Shown here in pieces: positions 33,037 to 40,068 of a DNA stretch of 64,000 nt. The position numbers and the translations under genes are program-made. The notes under the pieces were generated by a model. The model saw only the letters and a program-made list of their open reading frames with translations. It was not told where the DNA came from and searched no databases. Position 1 is the stretch's first letter. Each line of letters opens with the position of its first letter. The stretch spans positions 1-64,000 of the IMG/VR virus record IMGVR_UViG_3300027608_002862. One strand, given 5' to 3'. The stretch comes from a virus.

Positions 33037-33383
33037 CAAAAACAAAAGGCTATCAATTTGAGCCTGCTCGAGATTACTTAGGTCGCAGGCCTAGACTAGA
33101 TACATATAGGTATATGATAATCGACGATCGAGTAGAGGAAGTCAGAGAAGTAGTGGTACATACATTCACCATGGGGGATGTTGAGGATCCAGACCTGTAT
33201 GCTGCAGAACCGTTATGGAAATGGCAGCAAAGTGAAGAAGGTGCGTGGATCATGTCTAACGCAGTGGAAACTCCCAGCTGGTATAGAATTCCAGATGTAA
33301 TGCAGTATGGCTACCGGTATGAGATTCGAGCCAAACTTTCTGGTGCTAGACTCACTGAATATATGTTGAGGCATGGAAAGTGA
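33027..33383 (+). CDS. Conserved phage protein
   Basis: 118 residues. VHTFTMGDVEDPDLYAAEPLWKW followed by SEEGAWIMSNAVETPSWYR is a combination I recognise from uncharacterised proteins of large myoviruses, where the end of the protein covers a beta-rich unit (YGYRYEIRAKLSGARLTEY). It interrupts the tandem small-protein family. Function unknown. Confidence 0.75.
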   Translation: MAIAKTKGYQFEPARDYLGRRPRLDTYRYMIIDDRVEEVREVVVHTFTMGDVEDPDLYAAEPLWKWQQSEEGAWIMSNAVETPSWYRIPDVMQYGYRYEIRAKLSGARLTEYMLRHGK

Positions 33384-33637
33384 TAGACCCCGATCCTACA
33401 GCAACCATACTCAAGGCCCAGAGAGCAGAAGAGCATCTCAAAGTAGATGATAGACTAATGGCCTTGTTAAACTCCTATCACGCTATTGTGCTCAAGGACG
33501 ATGACTTTTCAGAAAAACTAACATGGTGTCTGGAAAATTGCCAAAACAAATTCCGGGACCTCAGCGATCCAAATGGGCGAGCTTGGTATTTTCAAAATGA
33601 ACAGGATGCCATGCTGTTTGCGATGAGGTGGTCATGA
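33380..33637 (+). CDS. Small phage protein, tandem family member 5
   Basis: 85 residues from a GTG start overlapping the gene before. Shared blocks: LTWCLENCQNKF and FQNEQDAMLFAMRW. Function unknown. Confidence 0.65.
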   Translation: MIDPDPTATILKAQRAEEHLKVDDRLMALLNSYHAIVLKDDDFSEKLTWCLENCQNKFRDLSDPNGRAWYFQNEQDAMLFAMRWS

Positions 33638-33643
33638 TAATAC

Positions 33644-33672
33644 TTGACAGTTGACCTAGATGATGTTATAAT
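33644..33672 (+). promoter_or_regulatory. Sigma-70-type promoter
   Basis: TTGACA 33644-33649, 17-base spacer, TATAAT 33667-33672: full consensus, upstream of 33697. Confidence 0.9.
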
Positions 33673-33696
33673 GGTATTTTGTTGAGAAAGTGTTAT

Positions 33697-33882
33697 ATGA
33701 ACGAACGAATTAAAGAAATTGAAAAACAATGTTGGGTATCTAGTCAGTCTGAGCCTTACGCCCTGTTCAGTTCAACAAAGTTCGCCGAGTTGATTGTTCG
33801 GGAATGTATGTCTAATTTATATCTACATGGGTATGACGATGCTAGGGCACAGATTAAACAGCATTTTGGAGTTGAAGAATGA
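33697..33882 (+). CDS. Small NERIK-type phage protein 1
   Basis: 61 residues from the ATG at 33697. MNERIKEIEKQ, FAELIVRECMS and a terminal IKQHFGVEE define a small phage protein type. The next gene is a direct paralogue. Function unknown. Confidence 0.75.
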   Translation: MNERIKEIEKQCWVSSQSEPYALFSSTKFAELIVRECMSNLYLHGYDDARAQIKQHFGVEE

Positions 33883-34103
33883 ACGAACGAATTAAGACCC
33901 TAGCCAAAGTCGCTGGCTACGATGAAATTAACAAAGCCGCAATGAAGTTGATAGGGTTTGACCTAGAAAAGTTCGCCGAGTTGATTGTCAAGGAATGTGT
34001 TGAAGTGTGTCATAAGATGGCAGAGGATTCTGATAGTTATGTGGTTCACGATGGTGATACTTGTGCTGAACAGATTAAAAAACATTTCGGAGTTGAAGAA
34101 TGA
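33879..34103 (+). CDS. Small NERIK-type phage protein 2
   Basis: 74 residues: MNERIKTLAKVAGY, KFAELIVKECVEVC and terminal IKKHFGVEE match the neighbour, so this is a tandem duplication. ATGA overlaps on both sides. Function unknown. Confidence 0.75.
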   Translation: MNERIKTLAKVAGYDEINKAAMKLIGFDLEKFAELIVKECVEVCHKMAEDSDSYVVHDGDTCAEQIKKHFGVEE

Positions 34104-34501
34104 AGATAGGATTTAGTTTTGGTCGATGTATCCGTGATATAGTAAATGGGGACGTCAGCATAGACGATGTGGCATTTTTAATCACTGCGACAAACATCAA
34201 AGATCTAGATCATCTGGATAATGTAATAAGTGTCTATATGACAGAGCCCGGGTATCTCCTAGGACTAGACCACGACAGTTGCAAAGAAGTCGCACATCTG
34301 CTTTGGAGTTCTAACAGAGTATTGCAGCCAAGAGCACAGGGCATGCACAGACACGCACAGCCAGAAAATTCAGTTTGGGTAGATATGTTTCCTACCCAAC
34401 TCAGCGAAAATCAGTCAGTCAAAACGGCCTGGGATAACTATAGATTTATGCTACATATGACTGAGAACATCGACAGTGAGGCACTAGAAACATTTAGATA
34501 A
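34100..34501 (+). CDS. Conserved phage protein
   Basis: 133 residues. FGRCIRDIVNGDVSIDDVAFLITAT is a recognisable start of a T4-like phage hypothetical; HRHAQPENSVWVDMFPT near the middle. No catalytic motif identified. Confidence 0.7.
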   Translation: MKIGFSFGRCIRDIVNGDVSIDDVAFLITATNIKDLDHLDNVISVYMTEPGYLLGLDHDSCKEVAHLLWSSNRVLQPRAQGMHRHAQPENSVWVDMFPTQLSENQSVKTAWDNYRFMLHMTENIDSEALETFR

Positions 34502-34510
34502 GGAACTGCT

Positions 34511-34696
34511 ATGGTGAAACAGGGATCAAAGTGGGCAGGCAGCGACGGCAAAGTATTTGTGGTGATTAGCACCACTAATATAGACGGCAAAGATTGGGTA
34601 TATTATCGAGCAGAAAAACCCCAAGATCACATGCCCAATGAATTCAGCTGTTATGAAGAAAGTTTTTTGACACGATTTCGAGAACAGCCAGAATGA
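34511..34696 (+). CDS. Small conserved phage protein
   Basis: 61 residues. KQGSKWAGSDGKVFVVIS and EFSCYEESFLTRFRE form a small beta-barrel-like fold common in phages. Overlaps the next ATG. Function unknown. Confidence 0.7.
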   Translation: MVKQGSKWAGSDGKVFVVISTTNIDGKDWVYYRAEKPQDHMPNEFSCYEESFLTRFREQPE

Positions 34697-34962
34697 TAAG
34701 CCTACAGCTCAATCTCAGGATACCTGGCAGTGATAGATTTGAAAATATCAGATGTTGGCACGGATCTACTGTCTTTAGGAATAAATTTTGGGAACTGCAG
34801 ATCTACAAGGGTGCAGACATAGTAGATATTTTTATCAGATTCACTCATAAACAGAGCCATGCAGGGCTGCACATGGGTATTGGACTAGTGGGCTATAATG
34901 TAGAATTCCAAGTCTATGATCGCAGGCATTGGAATTCAGATTCCAAAAATTGGCATATTTGA
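34693..34962 (+). CDS. Small conserved phage protein
   Basis: 89 residues. ISLQLNLRIPGSDRFENI, KFWELQIYKGADIVDIFIRFT and a terminal YDRRHWNSDSKNW suggest a beta-sandwich of a kind frequent in T4-like phages. Function unknown. Confidence 0.7.
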   Translation: MISLQLNLRIPGSDRFENIRCWHGSTVFRNKFWELQIYKGADIVDIFIRFTHKQSHAGLHMGIGLVGYNVEFQVYDRRHWNSDSKNWHI

Positions 34963-35019
34963 CTATAATATACGCAGTTAATCATGCTATAATATATTAA
35001 GGATAAGTAAAGCATACGC

Positions 35020-35595
35020 ATGGAGCAGAAAGTGAAACGATCAGAATATTTCAATGCTGAGGATCAGATTGATCTCAAACTACTGGAATCCAGTACCTTT
35101 TTCCTCAACGGTGAGATCAACGAGGATTCTGTGGGCGAATGTGTGCGCTGGTTGATCTATGAAAATCTCGATGTAGCCAAAGAAAAAACTCTGACTCTGT
35201 ACATCAACTCCGCCGGAGGAGATCTTTATCAGGCATTTGCCTTGATAGATGTCATGCAAGCCAGTCCCCATAAACTACGCTGTGTGGGCATAGGTGCTGT
35301 GATGAGCGCAGCATTTCTGATCTTTGCATCAGGCACCCACGGTGAAAGATACGCTGCCAAGAACACCAGTTTCATGTGCCACCAATTTTCAGAAAGCATG
35401 GACAATAAATATCACGATCTCAAAGCCACCATGCGAGAAAATGACAGCTGCAATGAACGCATGGTATCTATTTTGAAAACAGCCACTGGACTGGCACCAT
35501 CAGTGATCAAGAAAAAATTGTTGCCAGCCTCAGATGTCTATCTTACCGCAGAAGAAACTGTGGAAATCGGCGTAGCGGATCATTTAATGCTATGA
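35020..35595 (+). CDS. ClpP-like serine protease
   Basis: 191 residues. NSAGGDLYQAFALIDVM, VMSAAFLIFASG (nucleophile Ser 96) and SFMCHQFSES (His 121) match the ClpP fold; an Asp near the end (GVADHL) may be structural or catalytic. It would cut proteins unfolded by a Clp ATPase, alone or mixed with host ClpP. Some phages use ClpP-like enzymes as head proteases, but no head gene is nearby. Overlaps the next gene by 4 bases. Confidence 0.88.
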   Translation: MEQKVKRSEYFNAEDQIDLKLLESSTFFLNGEINEDSVGECVRWLIYENLDVAKEKTLTLYINSAGGDLYQAFALIDVMQASPHKLRCVGIGAVMSAAFLIFASGTHGERYAAKNTSFMCHQFSESMDNKYHDLKATMRENDSCNERMVSILKTATGLAPSVIKKKLLPASDVYLTAEETVEIGVADHLML

Positions 35596-35837
35596 ACAAC
35601 GTTTACACATTTGATCCCAAGGGCAAAGAAGATGAAGAGCGCAAGCAATCACTGCTCGAAGTGATCAACCACGTAAAAGAATTGATTGAACAGGGCGAGA
35701 TCCGAGAAATGGTAGCCTGTACTCTCGACCGAGATGGAGTGGCGCAGATACATGTCAGTGCCTTGGACCTGCCAGGCGGAGTCGGACTCTTTGAAATCGG
35801 CAAGCATCTACTGATCGCACAGGATGATCTGTTGTAA
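35592..35837 (+). CDS. Small conserved phage protein
   Basis: 81 residues. EREMVACTLDRDGVAQIHVSA-like beta pair in the middle and a terminal GLFEIGKHLLIAQDDL helix. Overlap with the ClpP-like gene suggests a linked role, but nothing identifies it. Confidence 0.65.
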   Translation: MNNVYTFDPKGKEDEERKQSLLEVINHVKELIEQGEIREMVACTLDRDGVAQIHVSALDLPGGVGLFEIGKHLLIAQDDLL

Positions 35838-35866
35838 AAAAGCCACATAAACAGGCCGGGTCTAGG

Positions 35867-35895
35867 TTGACACATAAATAAAAAGACCGTATACT
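35867..35895 (+). promoter_or_regulatory. Sigma-70-type promoter
   Basis: TTGACA 35867-35872, 17-base spacer, TATACT 35890-35895. A second promoter lies 56 bases downstream of its -10. Confidence 0.85.
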
Positions 35896-35950
35896 AGCAG
35901 TAATGTTTAGCAAAGAGTCAAAACTTTTTTGCCAGAAGTGCAAATAGAGG

Positions 35951-35979
35951 TTGACACAGAGACTAAATACATGTATAAT
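35951..35979 (+). promoter_or_regulatory. Sigma-70-type promoter
   Basis: TTGACA 35951-35956, 17-base spacer, TATAAT 35974-35979: full consensus. It would transcribe the 36030 small gene to the terminator at 36201. Confidence 0.9.
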
Positions 35980-36029
35980 TAACACATGCACTAGAAACAG
36001 TGTGTGACTTTCAAGGAAATGAAAAGACA

Positions 36030-36173
36030 ATGAAAACAGCATCATTACATAGATCTTGTAAATCCCTAGCCCAGATGGGAGGCTTTGTGCCCTCATATTG
36101 GCTCGCGATTGATAGTATATCTAATGATCGCACACCAGAGCTACAGCCGGGGTCCGTGGAGATGTTAGTGTAA
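36030..36173 (+). CDS. Small protein, 47 residues
   Basis: Short gene between a consensus promoter and a strong terminator, with AAGGAA upstream of the ATG. Basic N-terminus (MKTASLHRSCKSLAQMGGF), then VPSYWLAIDSIS. No family recognised. The promoter-gene-terminator unit resembles a highly expressed early gene; the transcript itself could also be the functional product. Confidence 0.5.
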   Translation: MKTASLHRSCKSLAQMGGFVPSYWLAIDSISNDRTPELQPGSVEMLV

Positions 36174-36200
36174 CAGAAAATACACAGCTACTTCAAAGGA

Positions 36201-36230
36201 CCCCAGGAATAAACACCCTGGGGTTTTTGT
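36201..36230 (+). terminator. Rho-independent terminator
   Basis: CCCCAGG / CCTGGGG (36201-36207, 36217-36223) followed by TTTTTGTTTTT. Confidence 0.95.
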
Positions 36231-36247
36231 TTTTATAAAGGAGAAAA

Positions 36248-36418
36248 ATGCATAGAGAACAGATAGAACACAATAAAAAAGTTGAACAGGCTTACGTATC
36301 TGCTTATACCTTAACCGATGAACAGACACGCAAACTTATTCAAGATAAGTTTGACCGAGCCTACAAGCTCAGAGAAGCTTTGAAGAAGAGTAATCTTCTC
36401 GAGTCCACTGATCATTAA
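36248..36418 (+). CDS. Small charged helical protein, 56 residues
   Basis: AAAGGAG lies 6 bases before the ATG. Sequence is almost all helix formers with alternating Lys/Glu (EQIEHNKKVEQAY, DEQTRKLIQDKFDRAYK). No family recognised. It sits between the terminator and the structured region before the tRNA array. Confidence 0.6.
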   Translation: MHREQIEHNKKVEQAYVSAYTLTDEQTRKLIQDKFDRAYKLREALKKSNLLESTDH

Positions 36419-36644
36419 GTTCGAAGAGTGTGATAGGAAACGAGATCCTAGCCCGCACTTAAAATGGGCGAATGGGCGGCCTACCGGATGGCTTATCCTT
36501 ATGTGGATAAAAAAATGGTAGCGTATTAAAGTATTCTTTACGAACAGGCAGCCTAAGTAGTTTAGAGTACTTTAATACACACTCTCCTACTTTCATGTAT
36601 CGAAAGGACAGGTTGACATAGTCGATGGAGAGTGTTTTCGATTT
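36419..36644 (+). ncRNA. Candidate structured RNA upstream of the tRNA array
   Basis: No gene is seen, but complementarity is dense: an 11-bp perfect stem GTATTAAAGTA / TACTTTAATAC (about 36522-36578), a 9-bp stem ACACTCTCC / GGAGAGTGT (about 36578-36635), TTATCC/GGATAA around 36495-36511 and TAGGA/TCCTA around 36433-36450. It could be one multi-branched RNA or an array leader. It does not match RNase P, 6S or tmRNA by eye. Confidence 0.5.
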
Positions 36645-36732
36645 GGGGGCTGTTCTCTGCGGGAGACTGTAAATCTCTTGCCTTAATTGCAGAGTGGCTG
36701 GCGGTTAGGTTCGATTCCTTCAGTCCCCACCA
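36645..36732 (+). tRNA. tRNA-Tyr(GTA), atypical
   Basis: Acceptor GGGGGCT/AGTCCCC, anticodon loop CTGTAAA, long variable arm, CCA encoded. The D region is only 11 bases and the T-stem has two mismatches, so folding is poorer than in the others. Confidence 0.75.
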
Positions 36733-36738
36733 AGTTTT

Positions 36739-36814
36739 GCCTCGTTCATATAACGGTCTATTATGCCCGCCTGTCTAGCGGAACACAGGGGTTCGACTCC
36801 CCTACGAGGCGCCA
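36739..36814 (+). tRNA. tRNA-Asp(GTC)
   Basis: Acceptor GCCTCGT/ACGAGGC, anticodon loop CTGTCTA, T-loop TTCGACT, CCA encoded. Confidence 0.93.
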
Positions 36815-36820
36815 GTTTAT

Positions 36821-36896
36821 TCCCCAGTAGCACAGCGGTAGTTGCACTTGACTGTTAATCAAGGTGTCCGTGGTTCGATCCCACGCTGGGGAGCCA
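36821..36896 (+). tRNA. tRNA-Asn(GTT)
   Basis: Acceptor TCCCCAG/CTGGGGA, anticodon stem-loop CTTGA CTGTTAA TCAAG, CCA encoded. Confidence 0.96.
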
Positions 36897-36903
36897 ATAT
36901 TAT

Positions 36904-36978
36904 GCACGGTTCGTCTATCGGTTAGGACGCTGCCCTTTCAAGGCGGAAAGACGAGTTCGATTCTCGTACCGTGTACCA
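36904..36978 (+). tRNA. tRNA-Glu(TTC)
   Basis: Acceptor GCACGGT/ACCGTGT, anticodon loop CTTTCAA, T-loop TTCGATT, CCA encoded. Confidence 0.95.
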
Positions 36979-36984
36979 TATAAT

Positions 36985-37058
36985 GCGGGTATGATGTAAT
37001 GGTAACCTGAAACCTTGCCAAGGTTTATTCGCGAGTTCGATTCTCGCTACCCGCTCCA
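36985..37058 (+). tRNA. tRNA-Gly(GCC)
   Basis: Acceptor GCGGGTA/TACCCGC, anticodon loop TTGCCAA, CCA encoded. Confidence 0.95.
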
Positions 37059-37063
37059 AGAAT

Positions 37064-37137
37064 TACTCACTGATGTAATGGCAGCATGACAGTCTCCAAA
37101 ACTGTTCGTCGGGGTTCGAGTCCCTGGTGGGTAGCCA
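37064..37137 (+). tRNA. tRNA-Trp(CCA)
   Basis: Acceptor TACTCAC/GTGGGTA, anticodon stem-loop ACAGT CTCCAAA ACTGT, CCA encoded. Confidence 0.95.
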
Positions 37138-37143
37138 ATCTAT

Positions 37144-37221
37144 AGTGCGGTGGCAGAGAGGTCCAATGCAAGAGTCTGCAAAACTCTAAAACCGTGAGTT
37201 CAAATCTCACCCGCACTTCCA
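37144..37221 (+). tRNA. tRNA-Cys(GCA)
   Basis: Acceptor AGTGCGG/CCGCACT, anticodon stem-loop AGAGT CTGCAAA ACTCT, T-loop TTCAAAT, CCA encoded. Confidence 0.95.
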
Positions 37222-37226
37222 ATAAT

Positions 37227-37318
37227 GCCAGCGAGACTTGGTAGTCAGAGAGGTTTTATAAACCTTTTAGCGCCAGATTAGCGTTCTTGAGAGGGTTCGA
37301 TTCCCTCCGCTGGTACCA
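37227..37318 (+). tRNA. Class II tRNA with anticodon TAT (identity uncertain)
   Basis: Acceptor GCCAGCG/CGCTGGT, T-arm GAGGG TTCGATT CCCTC and a 24-base variable region with its own stem (GCGC/GCGT). Stem GAGGT/ACCTT leaves a 7-base loop TTTATAA, so the anticodon reads TAT (Ile, AUA). Long variable arms normally mark Leu, Ser or Tyr, which makes this pairing odd. Confidence 0.75.
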
Positions 37319-37324
37319 CGTAAT

Positions 37325-37405
37325 GCCCCTGTGGCCAAATTGGTAAAGGCAGCTCTCTCAAAAGGAGTGTTATGTATCCCGGTTCGAGTCCGGGCAGGGG
37401 TACCA
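37325..37405 (+). tRNA. tRNA-Leu(CAA)
   Basis: Acceptor GCCCCTG/CAGGGGT, anticodon loop CTCAAAA. The variable region is short (9 bases) for Leu; the D-arm resembles that of phage T4 tRNA-Leu. CCA encoded. Confidence 0.88.
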
Positions 37406-37413
37406 AAGTTTAT

Positions 37414-37503
37414 GGAAGTGTGGCAGAGTCCGGTTTATTGCACCTGTCTTGAAAACAGACGGCTCGAAAGGGTCCGTGAGTTCGAATCTCACCGCTTCCA
37501 CCA
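37414..37503 (+). tRNA. tRNA-Ser(TGA)
   Basis: Acceptor GGAAGTG/CGCTTCC, anticodon stem-loop CTGT CTTGAAA ACAG, long variable arm, CCA encoded. Confidence 0.95.
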
Positions 37504-37507
37504 ATTT

Positions 37508-37581
37508 TCCCGGATAGTTAAATGGTATAACAATCGGCTGATAACCGGTCATTACAAGTTCGATTCTTGTTCTGGGAACCA
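37508..37581 (+). tRNA. tRNA-Ile(GAT)
   Basis: Acceptor TCCCGGA/TCTGGGA, anticodon stem-loop TCGG CTGATAA CCGG, CCA encoded. Confidence 0.93.
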
Positions 37582-37681
37582 AGTTTAGTATAGCAACAGC
37601 AAAAATCCAATTTCACTTTTAATGAAAAAAGATGCTATCCTGTTTTATTAAACTCCAGTAGCCTAATCATTTAAATAAACA

Positions 37682-39139
37682 ATGCATAAATGTTTATTAT
37701 TCAATGTTTCAACTAACCAGTTAGGAAGGAATTTAGGTGTATACAGAATAGCACACTATCTTAGAGAACATGATTGGGACTCTGAGGTTATCGATTATAC
37801 TTTATATTGGACTTTAGATGAGTTAAAAGAACTGTCTAGATCAAGAATCGATAAAGACACAAAATTTATAGGATTTGGTCACATGTTTTCGGTGTGGAGT
37901 GTAGAATTAGAAAACTTTACAGAATGGTTGAAGATTGAGTATCCTGGGGTTGTTTTAATATCAGGCTCAGGAGTTGCTCCACAGTTCAAATCAAAGTGTA
38001 TAGATTATTACATTCAAGGTTTCGGCGAAAACGCTTTGTTAGTTTTGCTAAAATGGCTTTTTAGCAACGGAGAACTTCCAAAGTTTTCTATTTTCAATAA
38101 AAAGTTAATCAACGGAAATGAAATGTATCCTTCGTTTCCAATGAAAAGTTTAATGGTAAAGTATCAAGACCGGGACTACATTAGTCCCGACGAGTGGTTA
38201 GGAATTGAGTTTGCTCGAGGCTGTAAGTTTAGATGTGCATTTTGTAACTTTCCTGTACTAGGTGTAAAAGGAGATTACAGCAGAGATGCATTAGATTACT
38301 ACATACAAGTTATGGATGCCTATGATAGGTTTGGAGTTACTAACTACTATGTATCCGACGAAACATTTAATGATCGAACAGAAAAAATAACCAAATTTGC
38401 TGATGTAACACAACTATTGCCATTTCGTCCTTGGTTTAGTGGGTTTATTAGGGCAGACTTAATGATAGCTAGAAAAGAAGAAAAAGAAGAATTAGCTAGA
38501 TTAGGATTTCTTGGTCACCATTATGGTATAGAAAGTTTTAACAAAGAGTCAGTTAAAGTTATCGGTAAGGGCATGGACCCTGACAGGATAAAAGCAGGAT
38601 TGATAGATAGTAAAAACTATTTTATGAACCGGGGATTGTACCGGGGAAATATAAGTTTTATTATAGGTCTACCAGGGGATACTGTAGAACAAATAGAAAG
38701 AACAATTGACTGGTTAAAAGAAAACTGGCGAGGACAATCATTTCTTCCATTTGTTTTAGAAATACCAGCGGGAGAGTTTGACACACAATCTAAAATTAGT
38801 ATAGACTATAAAAAATATGGTTATACCGTGATGGATGATGCGATCATACGATCTAACGAGGACCAGGATGCTAAGGTTGCTTCTACAGTATTACATTGGC
38901 AAAACAAGTTTATGAATATAAATCAAGCAACGGATCTACAAGAAAAAATGTGGCGTGAGCTGTTTAAGAAAGAAAATGGTTTTACATTTAACTGTTGGGC
39001 TCTTGCATCGATAGGGATTGACGGTGGTCTAATCAACAGACTAAATGAAACTGCTAAATTCAGCCAGGGTGACCTTGCGGTTGCACTGCCAAAAATACAA
39101 TCTTACAAAGATAAAAAGTTAAGTACTCAGAAATATTAA
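37682..39139 (+). CDS. B12-binding-type radical-SAM protein
   Basis: 485 residues. N-terminal part (1-140) has a cobalamin-binding-like alpha/beta layout without a clear DxHxxG. Radical-SAM cluster CKFRCAFC (C181, C185, C188), then GHHYGIESFN and IGLPGDTVEQIE typical of the barrel end. It cleaves SAM to start radical chemistry; substrate unknown. It interrupts the tRNA array, is more AT-rich than its surroundings, and is a paralogue of the gene at the left window edge, suggesting insertion as a mobile cargo gene. Confidence 0.88.
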   Translation: MHKCLLFNVSTNQLGRNLGVYRIAHYLREHDWDSEVIDYTLYWTLDELKELSRSRIDKDTKFIGFGHMFSVWSVELENFTEWLKIEYPGVVLISGSGVAPQFKSKCIDYYIQGFGENALLVLLKWLFSNGELPKFSIFNKKLINGNEMYPSFPMKSLMVKYQDRDYISPDEWLGIEFARGCKFRCAFCNFPVLGVKGDYSRDALDYYIQVMDAYDRFGVTNYYVSDETFNDRTEKITKFADVTQLLPFRPWFSGFIRADLMIARKEEKEELARLGFLGHHYGIESFNKESVKVIGKGMDPDRIKAGLIDSKNYFMNRGLYRGNISFIIGLPGDTVEQIERTIDWLKENWRGQSFLPFVLEIPAGEFDTQSKISIDYKKYGYTVMDDAIIRSNEDQDAKVASTVLHWQNKFMNINQATDLQEKMWRELFKKENGFTFNCWALASIGIDGGLINRLNETAKFSQGDLAVALPKIQSYKDKKLSTQKY

Positions 39140-39234
39140 CAACGGAGAATGACATGAAACGAGGTAAACTCTAGTGTCATCCTAGACCCCGTATGGTCCT
39201 GGATGGCACGTAAAAGAAAATATTTACGATCCAT

Positions 39235-39309
39235 CCCTTCGTGGCGCAATGGTAGCGCAACGGACTCTTAATCCGCTGGTTGGCAGTTCAAGTCTGCCCG
39301 GAGGGACCA
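39235..39309 (+). tRNA. tRNA-Lys(CTT)
   Basis: Acceptor CCCTTCG/CGGAGGG, anticodon stem-loop CGGA CTCTTAA TCCG, CCA encoded. A strong hairpin GTGTCATCC / GGATGGCAC precedes it (about 39172-39210). Confidence 0.95.
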
Positions 39310-39312
39310 TAT

Positions 39313-39387
39313 GGGGGTATAATTCAAAGGCTAGAATAGCCGGCTTTTAACCGGTCTATCAGGGTTCGAGTCCCTGTGCCCCTACCA
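39313..39387 (+). tRNA. tRNA-Lys(TTT)
   Basis: Acceptor GGGGGTA/TGCCCCT, anticodon stem-loop CCGG CTTTTAA CCGG, CCA encoded; only 3 bases from the previous tRNA. Confidence 0.95.
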
Positions 39388-39445
39388 TATAAAAACACAT
39401 TACTAAGAGTCCAGGTTCAGAGCGTGGCATAGTGTGTTTCTATAT

Positions 39446-39520
39446 GGTAATGTAGCATAACGGTAGTGCAACACCTTCATACGGTGCCCAGTGAAAGTTC
39501 GACTCTTTCCATTACCACCA
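39446..39520 (+). tRNA. tRNA-Met or tRNA-Ile2 (CAT)
   Basis: Acceptor GGTAATG/CATTACC with a normal 1-72 pair, so not an initiator. Anticodon stem-loop CACC TTCATAC GGTG. Elongator Met versus lysidine-modified Ile cannot be settled by eye. CCA encoded. Confidence 0.93.
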
Positions 39521-39526
39521 AAATTT

Positions 39527-39601
39527 GGGGGAAGCCGAGGACGGCGGTGGGTCCTTGCAAGACTCATGACTACAAGGGTTCGATACCCTGGTCCTCCACC
39601 A
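39527..39601 (+). tRNA. tRNA-Ala(TGC), copy 1
   Basis: Acceptor GGGGGAA/GTCCTCC with G3·U70, the Ala identity pair; last pair A-G mismatched. Anticodon stem-loop GGGTC CTTGCAA GACTC. CCA encoded. Confidence 0.9.
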
Positions 39602-39606
39602 ATTAT

Positions 39607-39682
39607 CTCTCTAAAGTGTTATCTGGTTGCATCCGCGGTTTGGGGCCGTGTGGTCTAGGTTCGAATCCTAGTAGGGAGACCA
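39607..39682 (+). tRNA. tRNA-Pro(TGG)
   Basis: Acceptor CTCTCTA/TAGGGAG, anticodon stem-loop CGCGG TTTGGGG CCGTG, CCA encoded. Confidence 0.93.
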
Positions 39683-39690
39683 GTTTCTGT

Positions 39691-39764
39691 TCGGGAATAG
39701 TGTAATGGTAACACTACAGACTTTGACTCTGTCATTCTAGGTTCGAGCCCTAGTTCCCGTGCCA
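39691..39764 (+). tRNA. tRNA-Gln(TTG)
   Basis: Acceptor TCGGGAA/TTCCCGT with an open 1-72 position, common for Gln; anticodon stem-loop CAGA CTTTGAC TCTG, CCA encoded. Confidence 0.93.
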
Positions 39765-39771
39765 ACTTTAT

Positions 39772-39846
39772 CGGGCTTTGGTGAAATGGATATCATTACG
39801 GTCTTCGAAACCGCAGGTAGAGGTTCGATTCCTCTAAGCCCGGCCA
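39772..39846 (+). tRNA. tRNA-Arg(TCG)
   Basis: Acceptor CGGGCTT/AAGCCCG, anticodon stem-loop ACGGT CTTCGAA ACCGC, CCA encoded. Confidence 0.95.
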
Positions 39847-39863
39847 TATTAAAGGAGATCAGC

Positions 39864-40067
39864 ATGAAACCTATTATATTTCGAAATCGTCTAAACAACG
39901 AGCGAGTTATCTGCGAGAACATTCGCAATGTAGAAAGAATAGACGACGTTGAATATCTAGTTGTTCATCGTCCTGAAAATTCTAGAATGTTTCTTATGCG
40001 TAAGGATGTGTTGGAAAAAGATACCACTGTAGTGAAAGGGATATCACGAAACTTTGCGAAAGTTTAA
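39864..40067 (+). CDS. Small phage protein within the tRNA array
   Basis: 67 residues from the ATG at 39864 with AAAGGAGATC ahead; a longer form would run through the tRNA-Arg gene. IIFRNRLNNERVICENIRNVERIDDVEYLVVHRP reads as a small beta-barrel. I recall similar short proteins in T4-like phages but no function. Confidence 0.75.
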   Translation: MKPIIFRNRLNNERVICENIRNVERIDDVEYLVVHRPENSRMFLMRKDVLEKDTTVVKGISRNFAKV

Positions 40068-40068
40068 G

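Noticed and set aside
34963-34995. Promoter before the ClpP-like gene (TTGACT...TATAAT)
   Set aside because: TATAAT is present but the -35 candidate is 23 bases away, too far for a sigma-70 promoter.
37331-37588. Open frame across tRNA-Leu, tRNA-Ser and tRNA-Ile
   Set aside because: Three well-folded tRNAs occupy it; chance frame. Same for the 39466, 39759 and reverse frames over tRNAs.
39154-39180. Six-codon frame MKRGKL after a GGAGA
   Set aside because: Could be a leader peptide, but too short to support; noted only with the adjacent hairpin.
39391-39441. AAACACA...TGTGTTT arms as a further tRNA
   Set aside because: The interior cannot form anticodon and T arms; at most a simple hairpin.
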